A stretch of 9,549 bases of DNA, taken from contig JALRAW010000081.1 in the NCBI GenBank assembly GCA_023257975.1, positions 1-9,549 on the forward strand. Reading direction: 5' to 3'. The notes beneath the pieces are model-generated. The model was not told where the DNA came from and made no database searches. It saw nothing but the letters and a program-made list of their open reading frames with translations. This document shows positions 1 through 7,549 of this stretch, piece by piece. Position 1 is the first letter of the stretch; the number at the start of each line of letters is the position of its first letter. The position numbers were made by a program, and so were the translations under genes. This DNA is from Candidatus Fonsibacter sp. (GTDB lineage: Bacteria > Pseudomonadota > Alphaproteobacteria > Pelagibacterales > Pelagibacteraceae).

Positions 1-122
1 CACAAGGGGATCGTCTTGGGAGATCGAATCAACCTCGTCTCGTAAGCAACCACAACGTTTCAATGACACCTGGGGAAATTTACCTGCTAGAATAGAGATT
101 ATGCTTATATAGTGGTTATAGG
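1..122. other. Unassigned left edge, GC-richer, probably foreign to the locus
   Basis: No gene, tRNA, rRNA or other RNA could be recognised here. The first 90 bases contain 44 G or C (about 49 %), clearly above the AT-rich genes to the right. All three plus-strand frames hit stops within the stretch. One minus-strand frame, offset from uvrA, stays open from about position 135 to the window edge and would encode a piece containing AGKFPQVSLKRCGCLRDEV. I do not recognise that peptide, and it has no visible start. The segment begins where the L19-like sequence stops matching its family (about 125), so I infer a second breakpoint and a third, unrelated piece of DNA. It could also be ordinary unrecognised sequence from the same organism. 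Confidence 0.5.
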
Positions 123-275
123 CTACTGTGCTACTTTTGGCGAATGTATTAAAAAAATTCTTTCAATCCCAATACCTTGAAGGACTTTTCTTACCGTTAT
201 AGTAGTATTAATTGAACTATTTTTTTTAGCAATTACTGTTCCTTCATAAAATTGAACTCGTTCTTTATTTCCTTC
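123..275 (-). pseudogene. rplS: Internal fragment of ribosomal protein L19 fused to uvrA
   Basis: The last 50 residues of the uvrA frame (930-979) match the central part of ribosomal protein L19, a large-subunit protein at the 30S-50S interface. From memory of E. coli L19, the stretch aligns without gaps to about residues 34-83: [12 protein letters not shown] against EGSKKRLQAFEG, then [15 protein letters not shown] against TVRKISNGEGVERVF, then HSPKVAQ against HSPVVDS. The fragment lacks the L19 N-terminus (about 33 residues) and the conserved basic C-terminus (RRGxVRxAKLYYLR), because a TAG stop at 123-125 follows Gln979. It has no start codon of its own and cannot make functional L19. The join to UvrA falls near 270-280, where both families have Glu-Gly (UvrA AEGTP, L19 EGxxxR), so a short shared sequence may have guided it. 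An assembly or amplification chimera is likelier than a natural fusion. Confidence 0.85.
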
Positions 276-3062
276 AATAATTTTACCACCTTTTACGCCT
301 CCTTCAGGACCCATATCAATAATCCAATCGGCTGTTTTTATTACATCCAAATTATGTTCAATGACAATTACTGTGTTTCCTTTATTCACAAAAGTATGAA
401 GAACTTCTAGTAGTTTTTTAACATCATGAACATGCAAGCCTGTCGTTGGTTCATCTAGTATGTAAATAGTTCTTCCTGTTGCTCTTTTAGATAATTCTTT
501 TGCAAGTTTAATTCTTTGAGCTTCGCCACCAGAAAGAGTTGTAGCTTGTTGTCCAATTTTTATATATCCAAGTCCAACTTTTTGAAGAGTTAAAAGTTTA
601 TCTTTTATTGATGATATATTTTCAAAAAAATTAACACCTTCATCAACGGTCATGTTTAAGACATCTGCAATATTTTTATCTTTAAATCTTATCTCTAAAG
701 TTTCTCTATTATATCTATTACCTTTACATACATCGCATTGAACATAAACATCAGGTAAAAAATGCATTTCATAAGTTATTACTCCATCACCTTCACAAGC
801 TTCACATCTTCCTCCTTTGACGTTAAAAGAAAATCGACCAGGTTTATAACCTCTTGCTTTTGAATCTGGTAAATTGACGAACCATTCTCTTATAACAGTA
901 AATGCTCCAGAGTATGTTGCGGGGTTAGATCTTGGCGTTCTACCAATAGGAGATTGATCTATATCAATTATTTTATCTAAATATTCATAGCCATGAATAC
1001 CTTTAAAAGGTTTTGGCATATTTTTTGTTATGGTTTTATTTATCATTAAATTTAAAGCTCTATAAAGAGTGTGAAGAATAAAAGTTGATTTACCACTACC
1101 TGACACACCTGTTACAGCGGTAAAGGTTCCAAGGGGAATTTTTGCTGTAATATTTTGCAAATTATTTCCAGTTGCTCCACTCAGAGTTAAATATCTTCCA
1201 TCCTTTGCTTTTCTTCTTATGTGTGGAATAGAAATATATTTTTTTCCAGATAGATATTGTCCTGTTATACTATTTTCATTTTGCTTGATTTCTAAAGGGG
1301 TACCAGCAGCAATAATATGACCTCCTTCAGTTCCAGCTCCAGGTCCAAGATCAATAATATGATCAGAACTAAGCATTGCTTCTTCATCGTGCTCTACAAC
1401 TATAACTGTATTACCCAAGTCTCTTAATCTTTTAAGAGCATTTAATAGTTTAATATTATCTTTCTGATGTAATCCTATAGATGGCTCATCTAAAACATAA
1501 AGGACTCCAGTTAAACCTGAACCAATTTGTGATGCTAATCTTATTCTTTGAGATTCTCCTCCAGACAATGTTCCCGAAGATCTTGATAAATTTAAATAAT
1601 CAAGACCTACATTTATTAAGAAACTTAATCTTTCGTTAATTTCTTTTAAAATATGTACTGAAATTTTATTTTCTTTTTCAGTCAAATGATTATGAAGAGT
1701 AGAAAACCATTCATACGCACTTTGAATAGACATTCTTGAAACTTCACTTATATTTAAATTTTTTATTTTTACTGCAAGAGATTCTTCTTTAAGACGCATT
1801 CCTTTGCATCTCTCACACTCTGTTTCATTTTGAAATTGAGAAATTTCGTCTCTCTTCCAGTCGCTGTCAGTTTCTAAATATTTTCTTTCTAAATTATTAA
1901 CTACTCCTTCAAATGTTTTTTTATTAGAATATTTTTCATAGCCATCATCATAGGAAAATTTAATTTCTTCTTCTCCCGATCCATACAAAATAATATCTTG
2001 TATTTTTTTTGGTAAATCTCTCCATGGAGTTTCTAATGAAAAATTATAATGTTTTGCTAATGAAGATAAAGTTTGAGCATAATATAAAGTTGAACTTGAG
2101 GCCCAAGGAACGATAGCGCCATCTATTAAAGATTTTTTATCATTAGGGATTACTAATTTTGGATCTATATAAAGATCAATTCCAATTCCTTCACATTCTG
2201 GGCATGCTCCGTATGGACTGTTAAAAGAGAATAGTCTTGGTTCTATTTCTTCAATTGTAAACCCACTTTCAGGACATGCAAATTTTGAAGAAAATACTAT
2301 TTTTTCATTTTTTTTAAATTCTTTTGGAAGATTTTCGTTTGTAAAATCTACATAAACTAAACCATCTGATAAGGACAAAGTAGTTTCAATACTTTCTGCA
2401 ATTCTTTGTTGTTCTTTTTTTTCATTAATAAAACCATCAATATAAATATCAATATCGTGTTTTACATTTTTATTTAAAACAGGAGACTTATCAATTTCAT
2501 AAATTTTCCCATCAATTCTTGCTTTTTGAAAGCCTCTTTTTTTGTATCCAAGTAATTCTTTTTTATATTCTCCTTTTCTTCCTCTAACGATAGGAGCATA
2601 AATTTGAATCTTAGATTGTTTTGGTAAATCTAATATACGATCTACCATCTCAGAGATTGTTTGCGATTTAATAGGTTTACCAGTGAATGGGGAATAGGGA
2701 GTTCCAACTCTTGCGTATAAAACACGCATATAGTCATAAATTTCAGTTACTGTTGCAACAATTGATCTTGGGTTTTTGGAAGTAGTTTTTTGTTCAATCG
2801 ATATTGCAGGCGATAGACCTTCAATTAAATCAACATCTGGTTTTCTCATGCGGTCTAAAAATTGACGTGCATATGCTGACAAGCTTTCAACATATCTTCT
2901 TTGACCCTCAGCATAAATTGTATCAAACGCTAAAGATGATTTTCCCGATCCAGATAAACCTGTGATTGTTATTAATTTATCTCTTGGAATCTCAACTGAA
3001 ATATTTTTTAAATTATGTTCCCTGGCGCCTTTAATAACGATTTTTGTGACACTATTACTCAT
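123..3062 (-). CDS. uvrA: UvrA, excinuclease ABC subunit A (chimeric C-terminus)
   Basis: UvrA is the damage-sensing ATPase of nucleotide excision repair. It dimerises, loads UvrB on distorted DNA and then leaves. Both ABC modules are visible: Walker A GLSGSGKS at residues 35-42 and GVSGSGKS at 652-659; signatures LSGGESQ at 499-505 and LSGGEAQ at 843-849, each followed by a Walker B ending LDEP. The C-terminal zinc module is intact (C753, C756, C776, C779), and another CxxC lies at 416/419. The first zinc module has C263, C287 and C290, but Ser266 where the second Cys is expected. The ATG at 3062 starts directly before the conserved N-terminal IKGAREHNL motif; no strong Shine-Dalgarno is seen. 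Residues 1 to about 929 are normal UvrA up to GGKII. Residues 930-979 are L19-like and replace the usual UvrA ending of roughly 20-25 residues. The UvrA identity is certain, but the 3' end is not trustworthy. The gene is divergent from ssb. Confidence 0.95.
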   Translation of the reverse strand: MSNSVTKIVIKGAREHNLKNISVEIPRDKLITITGLSGSGKSSLAFDTIYAEGQRRYVESLSAYARQFLDRMRKPDVDLIEGLSPAISIEQKTTSKNPRSIVATVTEIYDYMRVLYARVGTPYSPFTGKPIKSQTISEMVDRILDLPKQSKIQIYAPIVRGRKGEYKKELLGYKKRGFQKARIDGKIYEIDKSPVLNKNVKHDIDIYIDGFINEKKEQQRIAESIETTLSLSDGLVYVDFTNENLPKEFKKNEKIVFSSKFACPESGFTIEEIEPRLFSFNSPYGACPECEGIGIDLYIDPKLVIPNDKKSLIDGAIVPWASSSTLYYAQTLSSLAKHYNFSLETPWRDLPKKIQDIILYGSGEEEIKFSYDDGYEKYSNKKTFEGVVNNLERKYLETDSDWKRDEISQFQNETECERCKGMRLKEESLAVKIKNLNISEVSRMSIQSAYEWFSTLHNHLTEKENKISVHILKEINERLSFLINVGLDYLNLSRSSGTLSGGESQRIRLASQIGSGLTGVLYVLDEPSIGLHQKDNIKLLNALKRLRDLGNTVIVVEHDEEAMLSSDHIIDLGPGAGTEGGHIIAAGTPLEIKQNENSITGQYLSGKKYISIPHIRRKAKDGRYLTLSGATGNNLQNITAKIPLGTFTAVTGVSGSGKSTFILHTLYRALNLMINKTITKNMPKPFKGIHGYEYLDKIIDIDQSPIGRTPRSNPATYSGAFTVIREWFVNLPDSKARGYKPGRFSFNVKGGRCEACEGDGVITYEMHFLPDVYVQCDVCKGNRYNRETLEIRFKDKNIADVLNMTVDEGVNFFENISSIKDKLLTLQKVGLGYIKIGQQATTLSGGEAQRIKLAKELSKRATGRTIYILDEPTTGLHVHDVKKLLEVLHTFVNKGNTVIVIEHNLDVIKTADWIIDMGPEGGVKGGKIIEGNKERVQFYEGTVIAKKNSSINTTITVRKVLQGIGIERIFLIHSPKVAQ

Positions 3063-3099
3063 CTTTTTATTAAATTTTATTCTTTTAATTTGATTAGTC

Positions 3100-3108
3100 T
3101 GATATAAT
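3100..3108 (+). promoter_or_regulatory. Extended -10 promoter for ssb (and probably the downstream operon)
   Basis: TGATATAAT matches the extended -10 consensus TGnTATAAT perfectly, with the core TATAAT at 3103-3108. No good -35 is seen at the usual distance (TTCTTT at 3080-3085 is a poor match), which fits an extended -10 promoter. Transcription would begin near 3115, giving a leader of about 30 bases before the ssb ATG at 3146. A purine-rich stretch AAGAAAAGA (3129-3137), 8 bases before the ATG, is the only ribosome-binding candidate. No promoter is evident before gyrA or the two genes after it, so this one may drive the whole plus-strand operon. Confidence 0.6.
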
Positions 3109-3130
3109 AAACATCAAATTCATACTTCAA
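3101..3130 (-). promoter_or_regulatory. Possible uvrA promoter, overlapping the ssb promoter
   Basis: Read on the minus strand, TTGAAG (3125-3130) could be a -35 element. It is followed by TATTAT (3104-3109, 15-bp spacer) or TATATC (3101-3106, 18-bp spacer) as a -10 element. Neither is an ideal pair and AT-rich DNA gives many such matches, so this is weak. The whole 83-bp gap must nevertheless hold the uvrA start signals if uvrA is transcribed from here, and the candidate overlaps the ssb -10 element on the other strand. Confidence 0.25.
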
Positions 3131-3145
3131 GAAAAGATCTATATT

Positions 3146-3598
3146 ATGGCAGGTAGCTTAAATAAAGTTTTATTAATTGGTAGACTTGGAAATGATCCTG
3201 AAATCAAGCAAATGCAAAATGGAAAAAGCGTTGCAAGATTAAGTGTTGCAACCTCTGAAAGCTGGAAAGATAAAAATACTGGGGAAAGAAAAGAAAAAAC
3301 AGAATGGCATAGAGTAGTTATTTTTAATGAAGGTTTAGTTAACGTTGTTCAAAAATACTTAAAAAAGGGTGCACAAGTTTATATAGAAGGTCAATTAAGC
3401 ACTAATAAATATACTGATAGTAACGGACAAGAAAAATACAGCACTCAAATTGTTCTACAAGGTTACAATTCTTCTCTTACTATGTTGGATGGAAAAAATT
3501 CTTCATCCGGAGACAGTAAAAAATTAGAAGGCAGCCAATTACCTTCTGATGATATGCCTGATATCTCTCAAGATCCAGACGATAAAGTACCATTTTAA
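3146..3598 (+). CDS. ssb: Single-stranded DNA-binding protein SSB
   Basis: SSB is a homotetramer that coats single-stranded DNA in replication, recombination and repair, and recruits partner enzymes (RecG among them) through its C-terminal tip. Its 150 residues have the usual plan: an OB fold at about 4-110 beginning NKVLLIGRLGNDPE, a short polar Ser/Gly/Lys linker at about 115-133, and an acidic tail. DNA-stacking aromatics fall at W40, W54 and F60, the same numbers as in E. coli; the position of E. coli W88 appears to be Y89. The tail ends DPDDKVPF instead of the common DDDIPF, so a Lys interrupts the acidic tip while the terminal Pro-Phe is kept. The linker is short for the family. The gene is divergent from uvrA, and gyrA begins 9 bases after its stop, so the two are probably cotranscribed. 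Confidence 0.96.
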   Translation: MAGSLNKVLLIGRLGNDPEIKQMQNGKSVARLSVATSESWKDKNTGERKEKTEWHRVVIFNEGLVNVVQKYLKKGAQVYIEGQLSTNKYTDSNGQEKYSTQIVLQGYNSSLTMLDGKNSSSGDSKKLEGSQLPSDDMPDISQDPDDKVPF

Positions 3599-3607
3599 AT
3601 TTCCTTC

Positions 3608-6295
3608 ATGAGTGAAGATTTAAATCGAGAAAATTTGAAAGATAAAAAATATAACTCTGTTCAAATCGTAGATGAGATGAAAACCTCATACTTATCATAC
3701 GCGATGAGTGTTATAATAAGCAGAGCTCTGCCTGACGCAAGAGATGGATTAAAGCCAGTACATAGAAGAATTATCTATGCGATGTATAAGGGTGGATATG
3801 ATTGGTCAAAACAATTTAGAAAATCAGCAAGAGTAGTGGGAGATGTAATTGGTAAATATCACCCACATGGAGATCAAGCTGTTTATGATGCCTTAGTAAG
3901 ATTAGCTCAAGATTTTTCAATGAGTGTAAAATTATTAGATGGACAAGGTAATTTTGGTTCTATGGACGGTGATAGAGCTGCCGCAATGCGTTATACAGAG
4001 ACAAGATTATCTAAGATTTCTGAATATCTAGTTGCGGATATTGAAAAAAATACCATTGATTACCAAAATAATTATGACGACACTGAGCTAGAGCCAACTG
4101 TACTTCCAGCGCAATTTCCCAATTTATTAGTAAATGGAGCAGGCGGTATAGCTGTTGGAATGGCAACAAATATTCCACCTCATAATCTTGGTGAAATTAT
4201 TGATGGCACAGTTGCTTATATTGATAATAATGAAATTTCTATTGATGAATTAATTAAGTTTATTCCAGGACCTGATTTCCCTACTGGAGGTTTAATAATT
4301 GGAAAAGATGCAATAAAAACTGGATATAAAACAGGTAGGGGATCTATAAAAATAAGGGGAGAAATTCAAACCGAAGAGGAAAAAAAAGATAAAACTCTTA
4401 TAGTTATTAAATCAATACCATTTCAAACTAATAAATCTTTATTAATTGAAAAAATTGCTCTTTTGGTAAGAGAAAAAAAAATTGAAGGCATATCAGATAT
4501 TAGGGATGAGTCTAATAAAGAAGGTGTAAGAGTAGTTATTGATTTAAAAAAAGGAGTATCGAGTGAAATTATTATAAATCAACTATATAAATATTCTCCA
4601 ATTGAATCATCATTTGGATTTAACACCCTTGCAATTCTTAACGGGAAACCAGAACTATTAAATTTAAAACAATTTATAAAAGTTTTTGTAGAGTTTAGAG
4701 AAAAAGTTTTAATTAAAAGAACATTATTTGATTTAAAGAAAGCAAAAGATCGAGTTCACATTTTAATTGGTCTATTTATAGCAATAGAAAATATTGATGA
4801 GATTATAGCAATTATTCGTAAATCTAAAAATCCAAACGAAGCAAAAACTACACTTCAAAATAAACAATGGAGTTTTAAAAAATCAAAAATTAATAAAGAT
4901 TTTTTAGATGTAAGTGATTTATCTAACAAAGATCAGTACCATTTGTCGGATCATCAAGTCAGAGCAATTTTAGAACTTAGACTTCAAAAACTTACAGCAA
5001 TCGGTCATGAAGAAATTAATCAAGAAATTAGCGAACTTTATAAACTTATAGTTCAATATAAAAAAATTCTTAATGACAGAAATGCACTGCTAACACAGAT
5101 CAAAAATGAGCTTAAAGATATTAAAGCCAAATTTGCAAATCCTAGAAAAACTAAAATTATTAATCAAGTTGAAAATTTTGAAATTGAAGATGTGGTTCAA
5201 AAAGAAGATGTAATTATTACTATTACTAATAAAGGATATATTAAAAGAAGTCCCTTAAGTTCAATTAGAGTTCAAAAAAGAGGTGGAAAAGGTAAAACAG
5301 GAATAACGACCAGAGATGAGGATTTTGTAAGTCAGATTTTTACAGCTAACACTCATACTCCAATTCTTTTCTTTTCGTCAAAAGGAATTGTTTACAAATT
5401 AAAAGCATGGAAAATTCCTGAGGGATCTAATCAGTCAAAAGGGAAAGCTCTTCATAGTATTCTTCCTTTAAAAGAAGGTCATGTAATCACCTCGATTATG
5501 CCGTTACCAAGTGATGAAACTTTATGGGCAAAAATGAAAATTATTTTTGCAACAGCGAAAGGCAAAGTTAGAAAAAATAGTCTTTTAGATTTTGAAAGCA
5601 TTCAGCAAAGCGGAAAAATAGCAATGAAATTAGAAGATAATGACTCCATTGTTGGAATTAAAATTTTAGATGACGATGATGACTTTTTATTAAGTTCTAA
5701 AAACGGAAAAGCTTTAAGAGTTCAATCAAAAAATCTAAGACTCTTTAAAGGGAGATCATCTAAAGGAATAAAAGGTATGTCGTTAAAAAAAGATGATAAA
5801 ATTATTTCTTTATCAATATTAAAAAGTGTAAAAATTACCTCCGATCAAGCAAAATCATATATCAAGGCATCAAGACTTGAAAAGGGCGCAGATGAAACTT
5901 CAGATGATGAAAACGAAAAAACTAAGATTGTAACATTAACTAAAAAACAAATTGAAGAGTTCAAAAATAAAGAGCAATATATTTTAACCGTAACTGAAAA
6001 TGGTTATGGAAAACGTTCTTCTGCTTATGAGTACAGAGTAAGCGGTAGAGGAGGCCAAGGAATAATTAATATTATAAGTTCTGAAAGAAATGGTGGAGTT
6101 GCTTCAGCGTTTACTATTAATCATGAAGATCAAATTATGTTAATTACAGATAAAGGCCAGATGATTAGATGCAATGTTAAAGATATTAGGATAACAGGTA
6201 GAAATACACAAGGTGTTAGGATTTTTAACCTTTCAGAAGATGAAAAAGTTGTTTCTGCAGCTAGAGTAGAAGACTCCTCAGAGGAAAATTATTAA
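3608..6295 (+). CDS. gyrA: DNA gyrase subunit A
   Basis: GyrA is the DNA-cleaving and rejoining subunit of the A2B2 gyrase that introduces negative supercoils. The breakage-reunion domain fills about residues 20-510, with the catalytic tyrosine at Y129 in AAMRYTE. The quinolone region reads [11 protein letters not shown] (84-94): Q90 occupies the place of E. coli Ser83, while D94 keeps the Asp87 equivalent. The C-terminal DNA-wrapping beta-pinwheel is complete. It carries the GyrA box QKRGGKG at 556-562 (E. coli QRRGGKG) and blade motifs GRSSKG (715-720), GRGGQG (813-818) and GRNTQG (864-869). The GyrA box argues for GyrA rather than ParC. An acidic insert (about 757-772, rich in Asp/Glu) lies between blades, and the protein ends in a short acidic tail. 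The length of 895 is normal for an alphaproteobacterium. No Shine-Dalgarno is seen in the 9-base gap after ssb; the ATG is supported by its position and by the conserved domain starting soon after it. Confidence 0.97.
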   Translation: MSEDLNRENLKDKKYNSVQIVDEMKTSYLSYAMSVIISRALPDARDGLKPVHRRIIYAMYKGGYDWSKQFRKSARVVGDVIGKYHPHGDQAVYDALVRLAQDFSMSVKLLDGQGNFGSMDGDRAAAMRYTETRLSKISEYLVADIEKNTIDYQNNYDDTELEPTVLPAQFPNLLVNGAGGIAVGMATNIPPHNLGEIIDGTVAYIDNNEISIDELIKFIPGPDFPTGGLIIGKDAIKTGYKTGRGSIKIRGEIQTEEEKKDKTLIVIKSIPFQTNKSLLIEKIALLVREKKIEGISDIRDESNKEGVRVVIDLKKGVSSEIIINQLYKYSPIESSFGFNTLAILNGKPELLNLKQFIKVFVEFREKVLIKRTLFDLKKAKDRVHILIGLFIAIENIDEIIAIIRKSKNPNEAKTTLQNKQWSFKKSKINKDFLDVSDLSNKDQYHLSDHQVRAILELRLQKLTAIGHEEINQEISELYKLIVQYKKILNDRNALLTQIKNELKDIKAKFANPRKTKIINQVENFEIEDVVQKEDVIITITNKGYIKRSPLSSIRVQKRGGKGKTGITTRDEDFVSQIFTANTHTPILFFSSKGIVYKLKAWKIPEGSNQSKGKALHSILPLKEGHVITSIMPLPSDETLWAKMKIIFATAKGKVRKNSLLDFESIQQSGKIAMKLEDNDSIVGIKILDDDDDFLLSSKNGKALRVQSKNLRLFKGRSSKGIKGMSLKKDDKIISLSILKSVKITSDQAKSYIKASRLEKGADETSDDENEKTKIVTLTKKQIEEFKNKEQYILTVTENGYGKRSSAYEYRVSGRGGQGIINIISSERNGGVASAFTINHEDQIMLITDKGQMIRCNVKDIRITGRNTQGVRIFNLSEDEKVVSAARVEDSSEENY
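6282..6285 (+). promoter_or_regulatory. Ribosome-binding site for the NDUFS4-like gene, inside gyrA
   Basis: AGGA within GAGGAAAA lies 9 bases before the ATG at 6295, inside the last codons of gyrA. It is the clearest Shine-Dalgarno among the plus-strand genes here and supports the ATG that overlaps the gyrA stop in the sequence TAATG. Confidence 0.5.
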
Positions 6296-6585
6296 TGAGT
6301 CAAAGAGCAAAAATTTATCAACCTGTTAAAACTGCGATGCAATCAGGTAAAGCTAGAACAAAATTTTGGATTTTAGAATTTAATAAATCTAATTATAATA
6401 AAGATTTTGTAATGGGTTGGACATCATCATCCAACACAGACGAGCAAATTAAGTTAAAATTTGAAACTCAAGAACAAGCCATTGCTTATGCCAAGCAAAA
6501 CAATATTCAATTTGATCTAATCACACATAAAAAAAATAAGTTAATTATTAAAGCATATGCGGATAATTTTTTAAATAATGTTTAA
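6295..6585 (+). CDS. NDUFS4-family complex I accessory subunit (ETC complex I subunit)
   Basis: This 96-residue soluble protein resembles the NDUFS4 (18 kDa/AQDQ) family, an accessory subunit of respiratory complex I that in mitochondria stabilises the NADH-dehydrogenase module. From memory of human NDUFS4, the shared features in order are: AKIYQPVKTAMQSG (5-18; human RIFVPARNNMQSG), then T-K-F-W with E28-F29, then MGWTSS (40-45; human MGWAST), then a FxTxExAxxxAxxN pattern (56-69), and an ending KAYADNF like human KSYGANF. There is no signal peptide or membrane segment. Alphaproteobacterial complex I (Paracoccus, for example) is known to contain an NDUFS4 homologue, and a length near 100 residues is usual there. 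The start overlaps the gyrA stop by one base and the end overlaps the next gene by 8 bases, suggesting translational coupling. No nuo genes are nearby, so its link to gyrA is positional rather than functional. Confidence 0.85.
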   Translation: MSQRAKIYQPVKTAMQSGKARTKFWILEFNKSNYNKDFVMGWTSSSNTDEQIKLKFETQEQAIAYAKQNNIQFDLITHKKNKLIIKAYADNFLNNV

Positions 6586-7549
6586 AAGTTTTTTTTTTAA
6601 TAAAAAATGGGCACTGTGGGCTTGGGGTGGAGGTTTGTTATTAATTTTTTCTTTATTAATCCAAGTTTCAATAACTGTTAAAATTAATGAATGGTACAAA
6701 GGTTTTTATGATTTATTACAAAATGCTACCAAAAGTAATATTTCAGAATTTTGGAATAAAATTTATATTTTTTGTTATCTAGCATTTCCGTATGTGATAC
6801 TTGCGACCTTCACTGGTTTTTTTACAAGAGTGTATTCTTTACGTTGGCGCGAAGCTATAACCTTTGATTATATTCCCCTATGGAAAAATTGTATTCAGAA
6901 TGTAGAAGGTGCCTCACAAAGAATTCAAGAAGATACCAGTAGATTTGCAAAAATTGTCGAAAGTTTAGGCCTTCAAGTTATTAGAGCTATTATGACTTTA
7001 ATTGCTTTTATACCTATCCTGTGGGGACTTTCTTCTGGAATACAAATAGAGTTTCTAAAACAATTTCCAGGATCTTTAGTTTGGGTATCACTTTTTGTAA
7101 GTTTGGGAGGTCTTATAATTAGTTGGTTTGTTGGAATTAAATTGCCAGGTCTTGAATATAATAATCAAAAAGTTGAAGCATCATTTCGAAAAGAATTAGT
7201 TTATGGAGAGGACGACAGATTAAAATATGCAAAGCCAGACACTATATTTGAATTGTTTTCAGGAATTAAATTTAATTATCACAGACTTTTCTATAATTAC
7301 GGATATTTTGATATTTGGGTAAATTTATACGATCAATTTATGGTAATTGTTCCTTATTTAGTTATGGCTCCAAGTTTATTTTCAGGTCTAATTACGCTTG
7401 GGGTTATCGTTCAAGTATCAAATGCATTTCAAAGAGTTCATAATAGTTTTTCTTTATTTATTCATCAATGGACTACAATTACCGAGTTAAGATCGATTTA
7501 TAAAAGATTAGGAGAATTTGAAATTGCAATTGGTTATAAAAAAAATTAA
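6578..7549 (+). CDS. sbmA: SbmA/BacA-family inner-membrane peptide transporter (short form)
   Basis: SbmA/BacA proteins are homodimeric inner-membrane importers of peptides and peptide-like antibiotics. They share the ABC-transporter membrane fold but lack an ATPase domain; E. coli SbmA is proton-driven. Family motifs are strong: EGASQRIQEDTSRFA (110-124), GIKLPGLEYNNQKVEASFRK with KELVYGEDD (186-213), and WTTITELRSIYKRL (298-311). Hydrophobic segments lie near 12-34, 62-84, 131-151, 166-187 and 254-280. No nucleotide-binding motifs occur. At 323 residues it lacks about 80 N-terminal residues relative to the roughly 400-residue E. coli SbmA; the visible start corresponds to the helix before NAWYxxFYDL. 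Upstream DNA encodes the NDUFS4-like protein in another frame, so no longer N-terminus is available. A run of ten T (6589-6598) lies just after the start and could slip in replication or sequencing. The start overlaps the preceding gene by 8 bases, and the stop is shared with recG. The substrate is unknown. Confidence 0.88.
   Translation: MFKSFFFNKKWALWAWGGGLLLIFSLLIQVSITVKINEWYKGFYDLLQNATKSNISEFWNKIYIFCYLAFPYVILATFTGFFTRVYSLRWREAITFDYIPLWKNCIQNVEGASQRIQEDTSRFAKIVESLGLQVIRAIMTLIAFIPILWGLSSGIQIEFLKQFPGSLVWVSLFVSLGGLIISWFVGIKLPGLEYNNQKVEASFRKELVYGEDDRLKYAKPDTIFELFSGIKFNYHRLFYNYGYFDIWVNLYDQFMVIVPYLVMAPSLFSGLITLGVIVQVSNAFQRVHNSFSLFIHQWTTITELRSIYKRLGEFEIAIGYKKN

Noticed and set aside
1..122. Possible tmRNA, tRNA or other structured RNA, suggested by higher GC and a T-loop-like ATCGAATC near 23-30.
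   Set aside because: The flanking bases do not form the 5-bp T stem, there is no acceptor or CCA end, and no tag-like reading frame or known RNA core motif was found.
123..275. A frameshift in the native uvrA 3' end instead of a fusion.
   Set aside because: The other minus-strand frames of this stretch contain stops and do not give the expected UvrA ending, while the given frame matches L19 without gaps over 50 residues.
3608..6295. ParC (topoisomerase IV subunit A) rather than GyrA.
   Set aside because: The GyrA box (QKRGGKG, residues 556-562) and a full set of C-terminal blade motifs indicate GyrA.
6578..7549. An ABC exporter with a lost ATPase domain (truncated gene).
   Set aside because: The motifs EGASQRIQED, GIKLPGLEY and KELVYGEDD are those of SbmA/BacA, a family that naturally has no ATPase domain, and the C-terminus ends where the family normally does.
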